Positions 47,178-59,736 are shown, numbered from the stretch's first letter. The stretch is 64,000 bases of DNA from Mycobacterium avium subsp. avium (GCF_009741445.1 NZ_CP046507.1:1984001-2048000), one strand, 5' to 3'. The notes: generated from the letters alone by a model not told the origin. Numbers and translations are program-made.

Positions 47178-47522
47178 TCAGGAAGTGCTGGGCGGCGTGT
47201 CGGTCGGGGTAGCCGGCGTGATGCTGGAGGCCTGATCCGGGCAGTAGGCGTTGACGGCGATGGCCGCGAACGTGTTGGCATGGTCGTCACTGAGGTTGGA
47301 GTTCTTGGACTGCAGGGTGCTGACCACGTCCGACATCTGCTTGCCGCCCTGCAGCGTGGTACACACCCATTTGCCGGCGCCGGCGGCCTTGTCGGCGTCG
47401 CCGTACTTGATGCCGGCTTTATCCAGTGAGGCCACGAATGCGTCGTCGGTGCTGTCGGCGCGCGCGGGTACGGCCAACCCAATTACCGCGGCAAATCCCG
47501 CCACAATCAAAAACAGCTTCAT
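47178..47522 (-). CDS. Secreted DUF732 protein
   Basis: A 114-residue exported protein, from MKLFLIVAGFAAVIGLAVPARA at ATG 47522. The body has DDAFVASLDKAGIKYGD, KWVCTTLQGGKQMSDVV and IAVNAYCPDQASS, then a Thr/Pro-rich tail. It is on the same strand as the preceding DUF732 gene but 200 bases apart, and probably arose by duplication. It lies beside clpC2. Confidence 0.8.
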   Translation of the reverse strand: MKLFLIVAGFAAVIGLAVPARADSTDDAFVASLDKAGIKYGDADKAAGAGKWVCTTLQGGKQMSDVVSTLQSKNSNLSDDHANTFAAIAVNAYCPDQASSITPATPTDTPPSTS

Positions 47523-47641
47523 GAATCGGTGATTCTTGCAGAGCACGGAGCAAACCGCATCCTTTCCCCGGACGGCCCCGAAACCCCGGGGCGTCAACCG
47601 CGGGTTGACACCACCGCCAGCGTCAACCTAACGTTGACGGC

Positions 47642-48394
47642 ATGTCCGAGCCCATCCGCATCGCCCACCCGGTCCGCCTCGACGAGCTGATCGACGCCAT
47701 CAAAACCACCCACCCCGACGTGCTGGACCAGCTGGCCGACGCCGTGCTGGCGGCCGAGCACCTGGGCGAGGTGGCCGACCACCTGATCGGCCACTTCGTG
47801 GACCAGGCCCGCCGCTCCGGGGCGTCGTGGACGGACATCGGCAAGAGCATGGGCGTCAGCAAACAGGCCGCGCAGAAGCGCTTCGTCCCGCGCGAGGCCA
47901 CCATCCTGGATCCCGGTCAGGGCTTCCAGCGGTTCACCCCGCGGGCGCGCGGCGCGGTGGTGGCGGCCCAGAACGCCGCCCACCAGGCCGGCAACCGCGA
48001 GATCACCCCGGACCACCTGCTGATCGGTGTGCTCAGCGACCCGGCCGCGCTGGCGACGGTGCTGCTGCGCCTGCAGCACGTCGACACCGACGCCCTGCGC
48101 GACGCCGCGACCGCCGCGATCGCCGCGCTGCGCGCCGACGGTGACCCGCCGGCGCTGATCCCGTTCAGCGGGCCGGCCCGCAAGGTGCTCGAACTGACCG
48201 TGCGCGAGGCGCTGCGGCTCGGCCACAACTACGTCGGCACCGAGCACCAGTTGCTGGCACTGCTGGAGCTCGAGGACGGCGACGGGCCGCTGCACCGCGG
48301 CGGCGTCGACAAGGAGCGGGTCGAGGTCGATCTGATCCGGGCGCTGGAATCACTGGGCAGCGGCAAGAACGTCGGCGCCGGCGAAGACGGTTGA
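47642..48394 (+). CDS. clpC2: ClpC2 (Clp N-domain protein without ATPase, Rv2667-like)
   Basis: A 250-residue protein, the length of M. tuberculosis Rv2667. Residues 1-90 carry a helix-turn-helix-like stretch (WTDIGKSMGVSKQAAQKRF). Residues 95-240 form a Clp repeat domain (FTPRARGAVVAAQNAAHQAG, ITPDHLLIGVL and NYVGTEHQLLALLE). There is no AAA+ module. In M. tuberculosis, ClpC2 is known to bind cyclomarin-type molecules and to act as a decoy protecting ClpC1. The HTH-like part could allow DNA binding and autoregulation. Confidence 0.87.
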   Translation: MSEPIRIAHPVRLDELIDAIKTTHPDVLDQLADAVLAAEHLGEVADHLIGHFVDQARRSGASWTDIGKSMGVSKQAAQKRFVPREATILDPGQGFQRFTPRARGAVVAAQNAAHQAGNREITPDHLLIGVLSDPAALATVLLRLQHVDTDALRDAATAAIAALRADGDPPALIPFSGPARKVLELTVREALRLGHNYVGTEHQLLALLELEDGDGPLHRGGVDKERVEVDLIRALESLGSGKNVGAGEDG

Positions 48395-48433
48395 CCCTCC
48401 CTTCGGCGCGACGGTGTGTGCGATCATGCGAGG

Positions 48434-48961
48434 ATGCGTCGTTGGCTGAGGGTCGTGTCCGCCTTCCTCATCGGTTTCCCGGTTGCGGCGGCCGGCGTCG
48501 GGGCGGTCCCGCTCCCCCGCGCCTGGGCCGGGGACGCGCCGATCGGGCACATCGGTGACACGCTGAGGGTGGACAACGGCACCTTCATCGCCGACGTCAC
48601 GGTGAGCAGCGTGGCGCCCTGCGACCCGCCCCCGGGATTCGGCTACACCCGCGAGGGCACCTACAAGGGCTTCCCCGGCAGCACCGTCGACCGCGCCGAC
48701 GTGACCATCCGGGCCATCCGGGTGCCCAACCCCTACATCCTGGCGACCGTGTTCAGTTTCAACGGCGTGACCCCCAACGCCGACGCCTACAAGCCGCGCG
48801 CCTCCGATGCGCCCGACGCGCTGGACAACGTGCTCGTCAACGCGCCCAACGGCGCGATCGTGCGCGGCGGGGTGTACTGGGACGCCTACCGCGACCCCGT
48901 CTCCAACGTGGTGCTGCTGGACAAGAAGACGGGCTATCACCTGGCGCAGTGGAATCTTTGA
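48434..48961 (+). CDS. Exported protein, Rv2668-like
   Basis: A 175-residue secreted protein with signal peptide LRVVSAFLIGFPVAAAGVG and cleavage near AWA-GDA. The mature part is beta-rich (IGHIGDTLRVDNGTFIADVTVSSV) with one Cys in APCDPPPG. It sits between clpC2 and the GNAT gene exactly as Rv2668 does. ATG 48434 is chosen over the ATG at 48416 because the signal peptide begins there. Function unknown. Confidence 0.75.
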   Translation: MRRWLRVVSAFLIGFPVAAAGVGAVPLPRAWAGDAPIGHIGDTLRVDNGTFIADVTVSSVAPCDPPPGFGYTREGTYKGFPGSTVDRADVTIRAIRVPNPYILATVFSFNGVTPNADAYKPRASDAPDALDNVLVNAPNGAIVRGGVYWDAYRDPVSNVVLLDKKTGYHLAQWNL

Positions 48962-49479
48962 CGCCCGCGCCGGCCACCCACGCCGTCCGCGTCGTCACGA
49001 CGGAATCCGTTGACGTTCAACAGCTTGCGGGCCTGGCCGCGCGCACGTTCCCGTTGGCGTGCCCGACGTCGGCGGCGCGGGAGGACATCGCGGCGTTCAT
49101 CGACGCCAACCTGTCGGCCGAGTGTTTCGCCCGGTACCTGGCCGACCCGCACCGCGCGGTCCTGGCCGCCGAGCTCGACGGCCGAATCGTCGGCTACGCC
49201 ATGCTCATTCACGACCTCGCCGGCGACGCGGCCGAGCTGTCGAAGATCTACGTCGCACCCGAACAGCACGGCGCCGGGACCGCGGCCGCACTGATGCGCC
49301 TGGCGCTGGACACTGCCGGCCGCTGGGGCGTCAGCCGAGTGTGGCTGGGCGTAAACCAGAAAAACCAACGCGCACAACGCTTTTACGCCAAGCACGGCTT
49401 CACGGTCAGCGGCACCAGAACCTTTCAGCTGGGCGCCGGCCGGGAGGACGACTACCTCATGAGCCGTACGCTTCGTTAG
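48949..49479 (+). CDS. GNAT family acetyltransferase (Rv2669-like)
   Basis: A 176-residue N-acetyltransferase. The acetyl-CoA loop is VAPEQHGAGTAAALM, preceded by ELSKIYV, and the C-terminal motif B is GVNQKNQRAQRFYAKHGF. GTG 48949 starts within the end of the preceding gene; a TTG at 48958 that overlaps its stop is the alternative. The substrate is unknown. The end overlaps the convergent ATPase gene by 23 bases. Confidence 0.83.
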   Translation: MESLTPAPATHAVRVVTTESVDVQQLAGLAARTFPLACPTSAAREDIAAFIDANLSAECFARYLADPHRAVLAAELDGRIVGYAMLIHDLAGDAAELSKIYVAPEQHGAGTAAALMRLALDTAGRWGVSRVWLGVNQKNQRAQRFYAKHGFTVSGTRTFQLGAGREDDYLMSRTLR

Positions 49480-50542
49480 CGCCGGCGGTCAGCGCCAACA
49501 GCCGGGACATGGCCCGCAGGTACTTCTTGCGGTATCCACCGGAGAGCATCTCCGCGCTGAAGATGGTGTCCAGCTTCTCCCCCGAGGCCAGCACGGGCAC
49601 CCCGGCGTCATAGAGCCGGTCGGTCAGCGACACCAGCCGCAGCGCGACGTTCTGGTCGTCGATGCGGTGCACGCCGGTCAAAAACACCGCGCTGACACCC
49701 TCGATCAGGGTCAGATAGCGCGACGGGTGCATGGTGGCCAGATGCGCGCACAGCGCGTCGAAATCGTCCAGCGTCGCCCCTGGGACGACGGCGGCGCGCG
49801 CGGCCACCTGTGCGTCGGACAGCGGCGCCGGGGCCGGCGGCAGATCGCGGTGCCGGTAGTCCGGCCCCTCGATCCGCACGGTGGTGAAAATGCTTGCCAG
49901 CGTGTTGATCTCGCGTAGGAAATCCTGCGCGGCGAAGCGGCCCTCGCCGAGCTGCTCGGGCAGCGTGTTGGAGGTGGCGGCCACCGACACGCCGCGCTCG
50001 ACCAGCGACGAGAGCAGCCGCGCGACCAGCGTGGTGTTGCCCGGGTCGTCGAGCTCGAACTCGTCGATGCACACCGCGGTGTAATCGGCCAGCAGGTCCA
50101 CGCATTCGGCGAAGCCGAACACCCCGGCCAGCTGGGTCAGCTCGCCGAACGTCGCAAACGCCTTGGGCGCCGGGCCATCCGGTGAGCGCACCGGGCCGTC
50201 ACCGGGCAGCTCGTAGTAGGCCGACGCCAGCAGGTGCGTCTTGCCCACCCCGAACCCGCCGTCCAGGTAGAGGCCCACGCCGGGCAGAATCTCGCGTCGT
50301 CCCAACAGTTTTCGCCGGCCGGCGCGGCGCTGCACGGCTTGGCGGCAGAATTCCCGGCAGGCCGTGACCGCGGCGGCCTGCGTCGGCTCGGCCGGATCGG
50401 GCTGATACGTCGCAAAGCTCACGTCGGCGAAGGTGGGGGGCGGTCGCAGCTGGGCGATCAGCCGCTGCGGCGACACCGTGGGATGCCGGTCCACCAGGTG
50501 CGCCACACCGGCCGACGCGGACGCGGAGCCGGACCCGTGCAT
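49457..50542 (-). CDS. AFG1/ZapE-family ATPase (Rv2670c-like)
   Basis: A 361-residue P-loop ATPase. Walker A is YLDGGFGVGKTHLL, Walker B is YTAVCIDEFELDDPG, and sensor-type residues are in SVAATSNTLPEQLGEGRF. The end contains FLTGVHRIDDQNVALRLVSL, as in ZapE and AFG1, which act in cell division or protein quality control. ATG 50542 (MHGSGSASAS) is the likely start; the frame extends to 50578. It is divergent from ribD, with 34 bases between the starts. Confidence 0.85.
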   Translation of the reverse strand: MHGSGSASASAGVAHLVDRHPTVSPQRLIAQLRPPPTFADVSFATYQPDPAEPTQAAAVTACREFCRQAVQRRAGRRKLLGRREILPGVGLYLDGGFGVGKTHLLASAYYELPGDGPVRSPDGPAPKAFATFGELTQLAGVFGFAECVDLLADYTAVCIDEFELDDPGNTTLVARLLSSLVERGVSVAATSNTLPEQLGEGRFAAQDFLREINTLASIFTTVRIEGPDYRHRDLPPAPAPLSDAQVAARAAVVPGATLDDFDALCAHLATMHPSRYLTLIEGVSAVFLTGVHRIDDQNVALRLVSLTDRLYDAGVPVLASGEKLDTIFSAEMLSGGYRKKYLRAMSRLLALTAGANEAYGS

Positions 50543-50576
50543 GCACGCACTGTAACCGCGTGCTGCAATCAGACGC

Positions 50577-51341
50577 ATGGCCCTTCCGGAGACGCCGCTG
50601 TCGCTGTTGGGGTCGGTACGCGAGGTCGACGACGGCGAACTCCCCGGCCTGTACGACTATCCCGACGGGCACGCCGGAACCTGGGTGCGGGCCAACTTCA
50701 TCGCCAGCGTCGACGGCGGCGCCACCGCCGACGGCAGCAGCGGCGCCATGGGCGGGCCGGGCGACCGGTCCGTCTTCAACCTGCTGCGCGAACTCGCCGA
50801 CGTCATCGTGGTGGGGGCGGGCACCGTGCGCATCGAGGGCTACTCCGGCGCGCAGCTCGGCGTCGCCCAGCGTCAGCAGCGCCAGGCCCGCGGCCAGAGC
50901 GAGGTCCCGCCGCCGGGGATCGTGACCAAATCCGGCCACCTGAACCGGGACATGGCGGTGTTCACCCGCACCGAGGTGCCGCCGCTGGTGCTCACCTGCG
51001 CCGCGGCCGCCGACCAGACCCGCCGACTGCTCAGCGGCCTGTGCGAGGTGCTGGACTGCTCGGCCGGCGACCCGGAGCGGGTCGACGAGGCCACCATGCT
51101 GGCCCTGCTCGGCGAGCGCGGGATGCGGCGCATCCTCACCGAAGGCGGTCCGACGCTGCTGAATTCGTTGCTCGAACGCCAACTGCTGGACGAGCTGTGC
51201 CTGACCATCGCGCCCTACCTCGTCGGCGGCCACGCCCGGCGCATCGCCACCGGGCCGGGCCAGCTGCTCACCCGGATGCGCTGCGCGCACGTGCTGACCG
51301 ACGACGCCGGCTACCTGTACACCCGCTACGTCAGGTGCTAG
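50577..51341 (+). CDS. ribD: RibD C-terminal-type reductase (Rv2671-like)
   Basis: A 254-residue member of the riboflavin pyrimidine reductase/DHFR-like family. NADPH-binding features are ANFIASVDGGATADGSSGAMGG at about 43, VIVVGAGTVRIEGY, and RRILTEGGPTLLNSLL near 180. It has no deaminase domain. M. tuberculosis Rv2671 is known to have dihydrofolate reductase activity and to affect p-aminosalicylic acid resistance when overexpressed, so a folate or flavin role is open. Confidence 0.87.
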   Translation: MALPETPLSLLGSVREVDDGELPGLYDYPDGHAGTWVRANFIASVDGGATADGSSGAMGGPGDRSVFNLLRELADVIVVGAGTVRIEGYSGAQLGVAQRQQRQARGQSEVPPPGIVTKSGHLNRDMAVFTRTEVPPLVLTCAAAADQTRRLLSGLCEVLDCSAGDPERVDEATMLALLGERGMRRILTEGGPTLLNSLLERQLLDELCLTIAPYLVGGHARRIATGPGQLLTRMRCAHVLTDDAGYLYTRYVRC

Positions 51342-51355
51342 CTACTGTGGTCGGC

Positions 51356-52915
51356 ATGAGTCGGCCCCACCCGTGCGCCACGATCCTGGTGGCGGTGACC
51401 GCGTTGCTCGCCGGCTGCGTCCCGGGCCTGGCCGCCGACCCGCGCTTCGCCACCAATTCCGGCGCGCGGCCCCAGGGCGCGGCCACCTCCAAGCCGGCGC
51501 CGGGCGGCCCGCCGCCGCTCGCCGCCCCGAAAAACGACCTGGCCTGGCACGACTGCACGTCCCGGGTGTTCGCCGACGCGGCCGTCCCGCCCGCCCCCGG
51601 CATCCAGCTGGATTGCGCGAACTACGACGCCGACCTGGACCCGGTCAACGGCGGGGGCGGTGCCCTGAGCATCGGCGTGGTGCGCGCCCGGTCGAATCAG
51701 ACACCCCGCGACGCGGGCCCGCTGGTGTTCACCACCGGCTCGGACCTGCCGTCGTCGGCGCAGCTGCCGGTGTGGCTGTCGCGGGCCGGCGCCGACGTGC
51801 TGGCCGCGCACCCGATCGTCGCCGTCGACCGCCGCGGCATCGGCATGTCCAGCCCCATCGACTGCCGGGACAAGTTCGACCGCCAGCAGATGCGTGATCA
51901 GTCGCAATTCCAGGCCGGTGACGACCCGGTGGCCAACCTGTCCGAGGTCGCCAACGCCGCCACCACCAATTGCACCGACGCGATCGCGCCGGGGGCGTCG
52001 GCCTACGACGACGCGCACGCCGCCTCCGACATCGAGCGGTTGCGCAGCACCTGGGACGTGCCCGCGCTGGCGCTGATCGGGATCGGCAACGGCGCCCAGG
52101 TGGCGCTGGCCTACGCCGGGTCGCGGCCGGACAAGGTGGCCCGGCTGATCCTCGACTCCCCGGTCGCGTTGGGCGTCAACGCCGAAGCCGCCGCCGAGCA
52201 GCAGGTCAAGGGGCAGCAGGCCGCGCTGGACGCCTTCGCCGCCCAGTGCATCGCGGTGAACTGCGCGCTGGGCCCCGACCCCAAGGGCGCGGTCAGCGCG
52301 CTGCTCGCCGACGCCCGCGCCGGCAAGGGTCCCGGCGGCGTGTCGGTGGCGCAGGTGGCCAACGCGATCACCGTCGCGCTGGGCTTCCCGTCCGGCGGGC
52401 GCGTCAACGCCACCACCGACCTGGCCAACGCGCTGGCCAGCGCCCGCTCCGGCGACACCAACGCGCTGAACAACCTGATCAACCACGCCAACGCGATGCA
52501 GGACTCGGACGGCCAGTTCGTCAACGTCTGCAGCGACGCGGTCAACCGCCCGACGCCGGACCGGGTGCGCGAGCTGGTGGTGGCCTGGGGCAAGCTCTAT
52601 CCGCAGTTCGGGACCGTCGCCGCGCTCAACATGGTCAAGTGCGTGCACTGGCCCACCGGCTCGCCGCCGCCGTCGCCGAAGAGCCTCAAGGTCGACGTGC
52701 TGCTGCTCGGCGTGCAGAACGACCCGATCGTCGGCACCGACGGGGTGGCGGCGACCGCGGCGGGGATCATCAACGCCAACGCGGCCAGCAAGCGGGTGAT
52801 GTGGCAGGGCATCGGACACGGCGCCAGCATCTATTCGGGCTGCGCGGTTCCGCCGCTGATCGGCTACCTGGGCAGCGGCAAATTGCCCAACACCGACACC
52901 TACTGCCCGGCCTGA
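51356..52915 (+). CDS. Exported alpha/beta-hydrolase-fold protein (Rv2672-like), catalytic Ser absent
   Basis: A 519-residue protein with a lipoprotein signal (TILVAVTALLAGC, lipobox LAGC at residue 21) and a proline-rich linker. The fold follows S33 tripeptidyl aminopeptidases: VVAVDRRGIGMSSP, DIERLRSTWDVPALALIG, C-terminal SLKVDVLLLGVQNDPIV and IGHGASIYSGC. The nucleophile elbow, normally GxSxG, reads GIGNGAQ, so Gly stands at the Ser position. Either it is inactive or it has another function. ATG 51356 lies 15 bases after the ribD stop, with both in one transcript. Confidence 0.83.
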   Translation: MSRPHPCATILVAVTALLAGCVPGLAADPRFATNSGARPQGAATSKPAPGGPPPLAAPKNDLAWHDCTSRVFADAAVPPAPGIQLDCANYDADLDPVNGGGGALSIGVVRARSNQTPRDAGPLVFTTGSDLPSSAQLPVWLSRAGADVLAAHPIVAVDRRGIGMSSPIDCRDKFDRQQMRDQSQFQAGDDPVANLSEVANAATTNCTDAIAPGASAYDDAHAASDIERLRSTWDVPALALIGIGNGAQVALAYAGSRPDKVARLILDSPVALGVNAEAAAEQQVKGQQAALDAFAAQCIAVNCALGPDPKGAVSALLADARAGKGPGGVSVAQVANAITVALGFPSGGRVNATTDLANALASARSGDTNALNNLINHANAMQDSDGQFVNVCSDAVNRPTPDRVRELVVAWGKLYPQFGTVAALNMVKCVHWPTGSPPPSPKSLKVDVLLLGVQNDPIVGTDGVAATAAGIINANAASKRVMWQGIGHGASIYSGCAVPPLIGYLGSGKLPNTDTYCPA

Positions 52916-52943
52916 CGCTGCTTTCGGATCGCCCGGCGCGCCG

Positions 52944-54230
52944 GTGTACGGTGCGCTGGTGACGGCAGCTGAATCGACCGGCTTGCGTGATTGGATCCAG
53001 GCCGCCTTTCGTCCCCGCACCAGCGCACCCAGCGTCGCGACTGTGCTGCGGTCCGCGTTGTGGCCGATCGCCATCTTCTCGGTGCTGCACCGCAGCATCG
53101 TGGTCACCACCAACGGGAACATCACCGACGACTTCAAACCCGTCTACCGGGCGGTGCTGAACTTCCGGCGCGGCTGGGACATCTACAACGAGCACTTCGA
53201 CTACGTCGACCCGCACTACCTGTATCCGCCCGGCGGCACGCTGCTGATGGCCCCGTTCGGTTATCTGCCCGAGTATCCGTCGCGGTACCTGTTCATCCTC
53301 ATCAACACCGTGGCGATCCTGATCGCCTGGTACCTGCTGCTGCGACTGTTCGGCTACACGCTGTCCTCGGTCGCCGCGCCGGCGCTGCTGCTGGCCATGT
53401 TCTGCACCGAGACCGTGACCAACACGCTGGTGTTCACCAACATCAACGGCTGCGTGCTGCTCGCCGAGATGCTGTTTTTGCGTTGGCTGCTGGACGGCCG
53501 GGTCGGCCGCCAGTGGTGGGCCGGGGTGGCCATCGGGTTGACGCTCACCCTCAAGCCGGTGCTGGGGCCGCTGCTGCTGCTGCCGCTGCTGAACCGGCAG
53601 TGGCGGGCGCTGGTGCCCGCGTTCGCGATCCCGATCCTCATCAACGCGGCGGCGTGGCCGTTGGTCAGCGACCCGATGGACTTCGTCACCCGCACCCTGC
53701 CCTACATCGGGGGCGTGCGGGACTACTTCAACAGCTCGATCGAGGGTAACGGCGTGTACTTCGGCCTGCCCACCTGGCTGATCGTGTTCATGCGAATCCT
53801 GTTCACGCTGATCGCGATCGGTGCGCTGTGGCTGCTGTACCGCTACTACCGCACCCGCGATCCGCGGTTCTGGTTCACCAATTCCGCCGGCGTGCTGCTG
53901 CTGTGGTCGTGGCTGGTGCTGCCGCTGGCCCAGGGCTACTACTCGATGATGCTGTTCCCGTTCTTGATGACGGTGGTGCTGCCCAACTCGCTGATCCGCA
54001 ACTGGCCGGCGTGGCTGGGGATCTACGGCTTCATGACGCTGGACCGCTGGCTGCTGTTCAACTGGATGCGCTACGGCCGCGCGCTGGAATACCTCAAGAT
54101 CACCTACGGGTGGTCGCTGCTGCTGATCGTGGTGTTCAGCGTGCTGTGCTACCGGTATCTGGACGCCAAGGCCGAGGACCGGCTGGATCGCGGCATCGAT
54201 CCGGCATGGCTGACGGCCGGGCGCGAGTAG
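52944..54230 (+). CDS. aftC: Arabinofuranosyltransferase AftC
   Basis: A 428-residue integral membrane GT-C glycosyltransferase (GT87 type) with roughly ten helices. AftC adds alpha-1,3 branches to the arabinan of arabinogalactan and lipoarabinomannan from decaprenyl-phospho-arabinose. The extracytoplasmic loop with acidic pair FDYVDPHYLYPPGG and the helix-linked VGRQWWAGVAIGLTLTLKPVLGP are characteristic. The GTG at 52944 is drawn; a second GTG at 52959 is equally possible. Synteny with Rv2673 supports the name. The stop codon TAG is the beginning of a 55-bp tandem repeat. Confidence 0.88.
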   Translation: MYGALVTAAESTGLRDWIQAAFRPRTSAPSVATVLRSALWPIAIFSVLHRSIVVTTNGNITDDFKPVYRAVLNFRRGWDIYNEHFDYVDPHYLYPPGGTLLMAPFGYLPEYPSRYLFILINTVAILIAWYLLLRLFGYTLSSVAAPALLLAMFCTETVTNTLVFTNINGCVLLAEMLFLRWLLDGRVGRQWWAGVAIGLTLTLKPVLGPLLLLPLLNRQWRALVPAFAIPILINAAAWPLVSDPMDFVTRTLPYIGGVRDYFNSSIEGNGVYFGLPTWLIVFMRILFTLIAIGALWLLYRYYRTRDPRFWFTNSAGVLLLWSWLVLPLAQGYYSMMLFPFLMTVVLPNSLIRNWPAWLGIYGFMTLDRWLLFNWMRYGRALEYLKITYGWSLLLIVVFSVLCYRYLDAKAEDRLDRGIDPAWLTAGRE

Positions 54231-54337
54231 CGGCGCGGTGATCGCAAGCGCGGCGCAGCCGGGCGCAGCGGGTCACCGCCATTAGCGGCGCGGTGATCGC
54301 AAGCGCGGCGCAGCCGGGCGCAGCGGGTCACCGCCAT
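54228..54337. repeat. 55-bp tandem repeat, two copies (VNTR-like)
   Basis: Two adjacent identical units of 55 bases start with TAGCGGCGCGGTGATCGC at 54228 and 54283. A third partial unit (TAGCG) begins at 54338. The first three bases are the aftC stop codon. Size and position between aftC and msrB are like those of MIRU-type variable repeats, so the copy number probably varies among strains. Confidence 0.85.
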
Positions 54338-54407
54338 TAGCGCTAGCGTGGAGGCATGACGCGCCGGCGACGATGCAGAGCGCAGCGATGAGGAGGAGCG
54401 TCGCAAT

Positions 54408-54812
54408 ATGACCAGTCCGAAGGTGCAATTGACCGACGACGAGTGGCGCCAGCGGCTCACCCCGGAGGAGTTCCACGTGCTGCGCCAGGCCGGCACCGAG
54501 CGACCCTTCACCGGTGAATACACCGACACCAAGACCGAGGGCGTCTACCAGTGCCGGGCCTGCGGGGCCGAATTGTTCCGCAGCACAGAGAAATTCGAGT
54601 CGCACTGCGGCTGGCCGTCGTTCTACGACCCGGCGAACTCCGATGCGGTGATCCTGCTGCCGGACCACTCTTTGGGCACGACGCGCACCGAGGTGCTGTG
54701 CGCGAACTGCCACAGCCACCTGGGCCACGTGTTCACCGGCGAGGGCTACCCGACGCCGACCGATCAGCGCTACTGCATCAACTCGATCTGCCTGCGGCTG
54801 GTGCCGTCCTGA
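54408..54812 (+). CDS. msrB: Peptide-methionine (R)-S-oxide reductase MsrB
   Basis: A 134-residue cytoplasmic repair enzyme that reduces methionine-R-sulfoxide in proteins. Zinc ligands are CRACG and CANCH. The substrate region is HCGWPSFYDP, the catalytic Cys lies in YCINSICL and LGHVF is conserved. ATG 54408 follows GAGGAG. Rv2674 holds the same position in M. tuberculosis. Confidence 0.93.
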   Translation: MTSPKVQLTDDEWRQRLTPEEFHVLRQAGTERPFTGEYTDTKTEGVYQCRACGAELFRSTEKFESHCGWPSFYDPANSDAVILLPDHSLGTTRTEVLCANCHSHLGHVFTGEGYPTPTDQRYCINSICLRLVPS

Positions 54813-54853
54813 TTTGTGCGGCGCCTGTTGCCCTTGCCCTCGCGCGCTGCGAC

Positions 54854-54912
54854 GACACTTAAACCACGCACGCGACACGCCGGAAACGGGCGCCCTGGTT
54901 TAAGTTTCGCGG
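54854..54912. repeat. 59-bp hairpin repeat, copy 1
   Basis: GACACTTAAACCACGCACGC starts a 59-base unit that recurs at 55786 with three mismatches. Inside, ACTTAAACCA (54857-54866) pairs with TGGTTTAAGT (54896-54905), so the unit can fold into a hairpin. It lies in front of the DUF559-type gene. Confidence 0.8.
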
Positions 54913-54945
54913 ATCCCCCGGCTCCGCCCCGGCGTCAGTTCATGC

Positions 54946-55794
54946 GTGGACGACGCGTTTGTGGGTAGCGACGCCGTGCGGCGCGGAACCTTGAGCCGCC
55001 ACCGATTGCGAGCGCAATTCCGCGCCATCTATCCCGACATTTATCTGCCCGCCCACGCCGCGCGCTCGCTGCGCACACGTTCGGTGGCGGCGTGGTTGTG
55101 GTCGGGCCGCCGCGGCGTCCTCGCCGGGTTGGCCGCCGCAGCGCTGCACGGGTCGAGCTGGATCGACGACGACGAGCCCATCGAGCTGATCTGGCGCAAC
55201 CCGCATCCGCCGGCCGGCGTGATCACACGCAACCAGCGGCTCGAGCCCGACGAGATCACCCGCGTCGCCGGTCTGCCGGTCACCACCCCGGCCAGGACCG
55301 CGTTCGACTTGGCCAGGCAGCGGCCCCGCGGCGAGGCGGTGGCGCGACTCGACGCGTTGATGCGGGCGACACCGTTCTCGACCGAGGAAGTGCTGATGCT
55401 GGCCGAGCGGCGTCCACGAGCGCGGGGGCTGCGAAAGCTGCGTGCGGCCCTCCCGCTGGTGGACCCCGGAGCCGCGTCGCCAAAGGAGACCTGGCTACGC
55501 CTCCTGCTGATCGATGCCGGAATTCCGGTACCCGCCACGCAAATACCGGTCCAACAGAACTGGCGGCTCATCGCCGTGCTCGACATGGGTTGGGAGGATT
55601 ATCTGGTGGCCGCCGAGTACGACGGCGACCACCACCGCACCAATCGGCGGCAGTACGCGCGCGACCAGGCACGGCTGCGCGCGCTGCAAGAACTGGGGTG
55701 GATCGTCGTCCGGGTGATCGCCGAGGACAAGCCTGACGACGTGGTGCGACGCACACGTGATGCACTAACCCGTCGCGGCTACCGCGACACTTAA
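54946..55794 (+). CDS. DUF559 / AbiEi-like domain protein, possible nuclease
   Basis: A 282-residue protein. The N-terminus (TLSRHRLRAQFRAIYPDIYLP) is like AbiEi-type DNA-binding antitoxin domains. The C-terminal part resembles DUF559/Vsr-like nuclease folds: VLDMGWEDYLVAAEYDGDHH with Asp, Glu and Asp-His at suitable positions, then LRALQELGWIVVRV. GTG 54946 is the start. Its last codons and stop (DT-TAA) are supplied by the second 59-bp repeat. No such gene lies between Rv2674 and Rv2675c in M. tuberculosis, so it is an insertion in the syntenic block. Activity unproven. Confidence 0.75.
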   Translation: MDDAFVGSDAVRRGTLSRHRLRAQFRAIYPDIYLPAHAARSLRTRSVAAWLWSGRRGVLAGLAAAALHGSSWIDDDEPIELIWRNPHPPAGVITRNQRLEPDEITRVAGLPVTTPARTAFDLARQRPRGEAVARLDALMRATPFSTEEVLMLAERRPRARGLRKLRAALPLVDPGAASPKETWLRLLLIDAGIPVPATQIPVQQNWRLIAVLDMGWEDYLVAAEYDGDHHRTNRRQYARDQARLRALQELGWIVVRVIAEDKPDDVVRRTRDALTRRGYRDT

Positions 55795-55844
55795 ACCACG
55801 CACGCGACACGCCGGAAACCGGCGCCATGGTTTAAGTCTCGCGG
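55786..55844. repeat. 59-bp hairpin repeat, copy 2
   Basis: A direct repeat of 54854-54912 (56 of 59 bases identical) at a distance of 932 bases, with the same inverted arms. Its TAA serves as stop codon of the DUF559-type gene. It ends 17 bases before the stop of the convergent methyltransferase gene. Confidence 0.8.
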
Positions 55845-55860
55845 CCGAAGAAAGGAGCAG

Positions 55861-59736
<3,876 letters not shown>

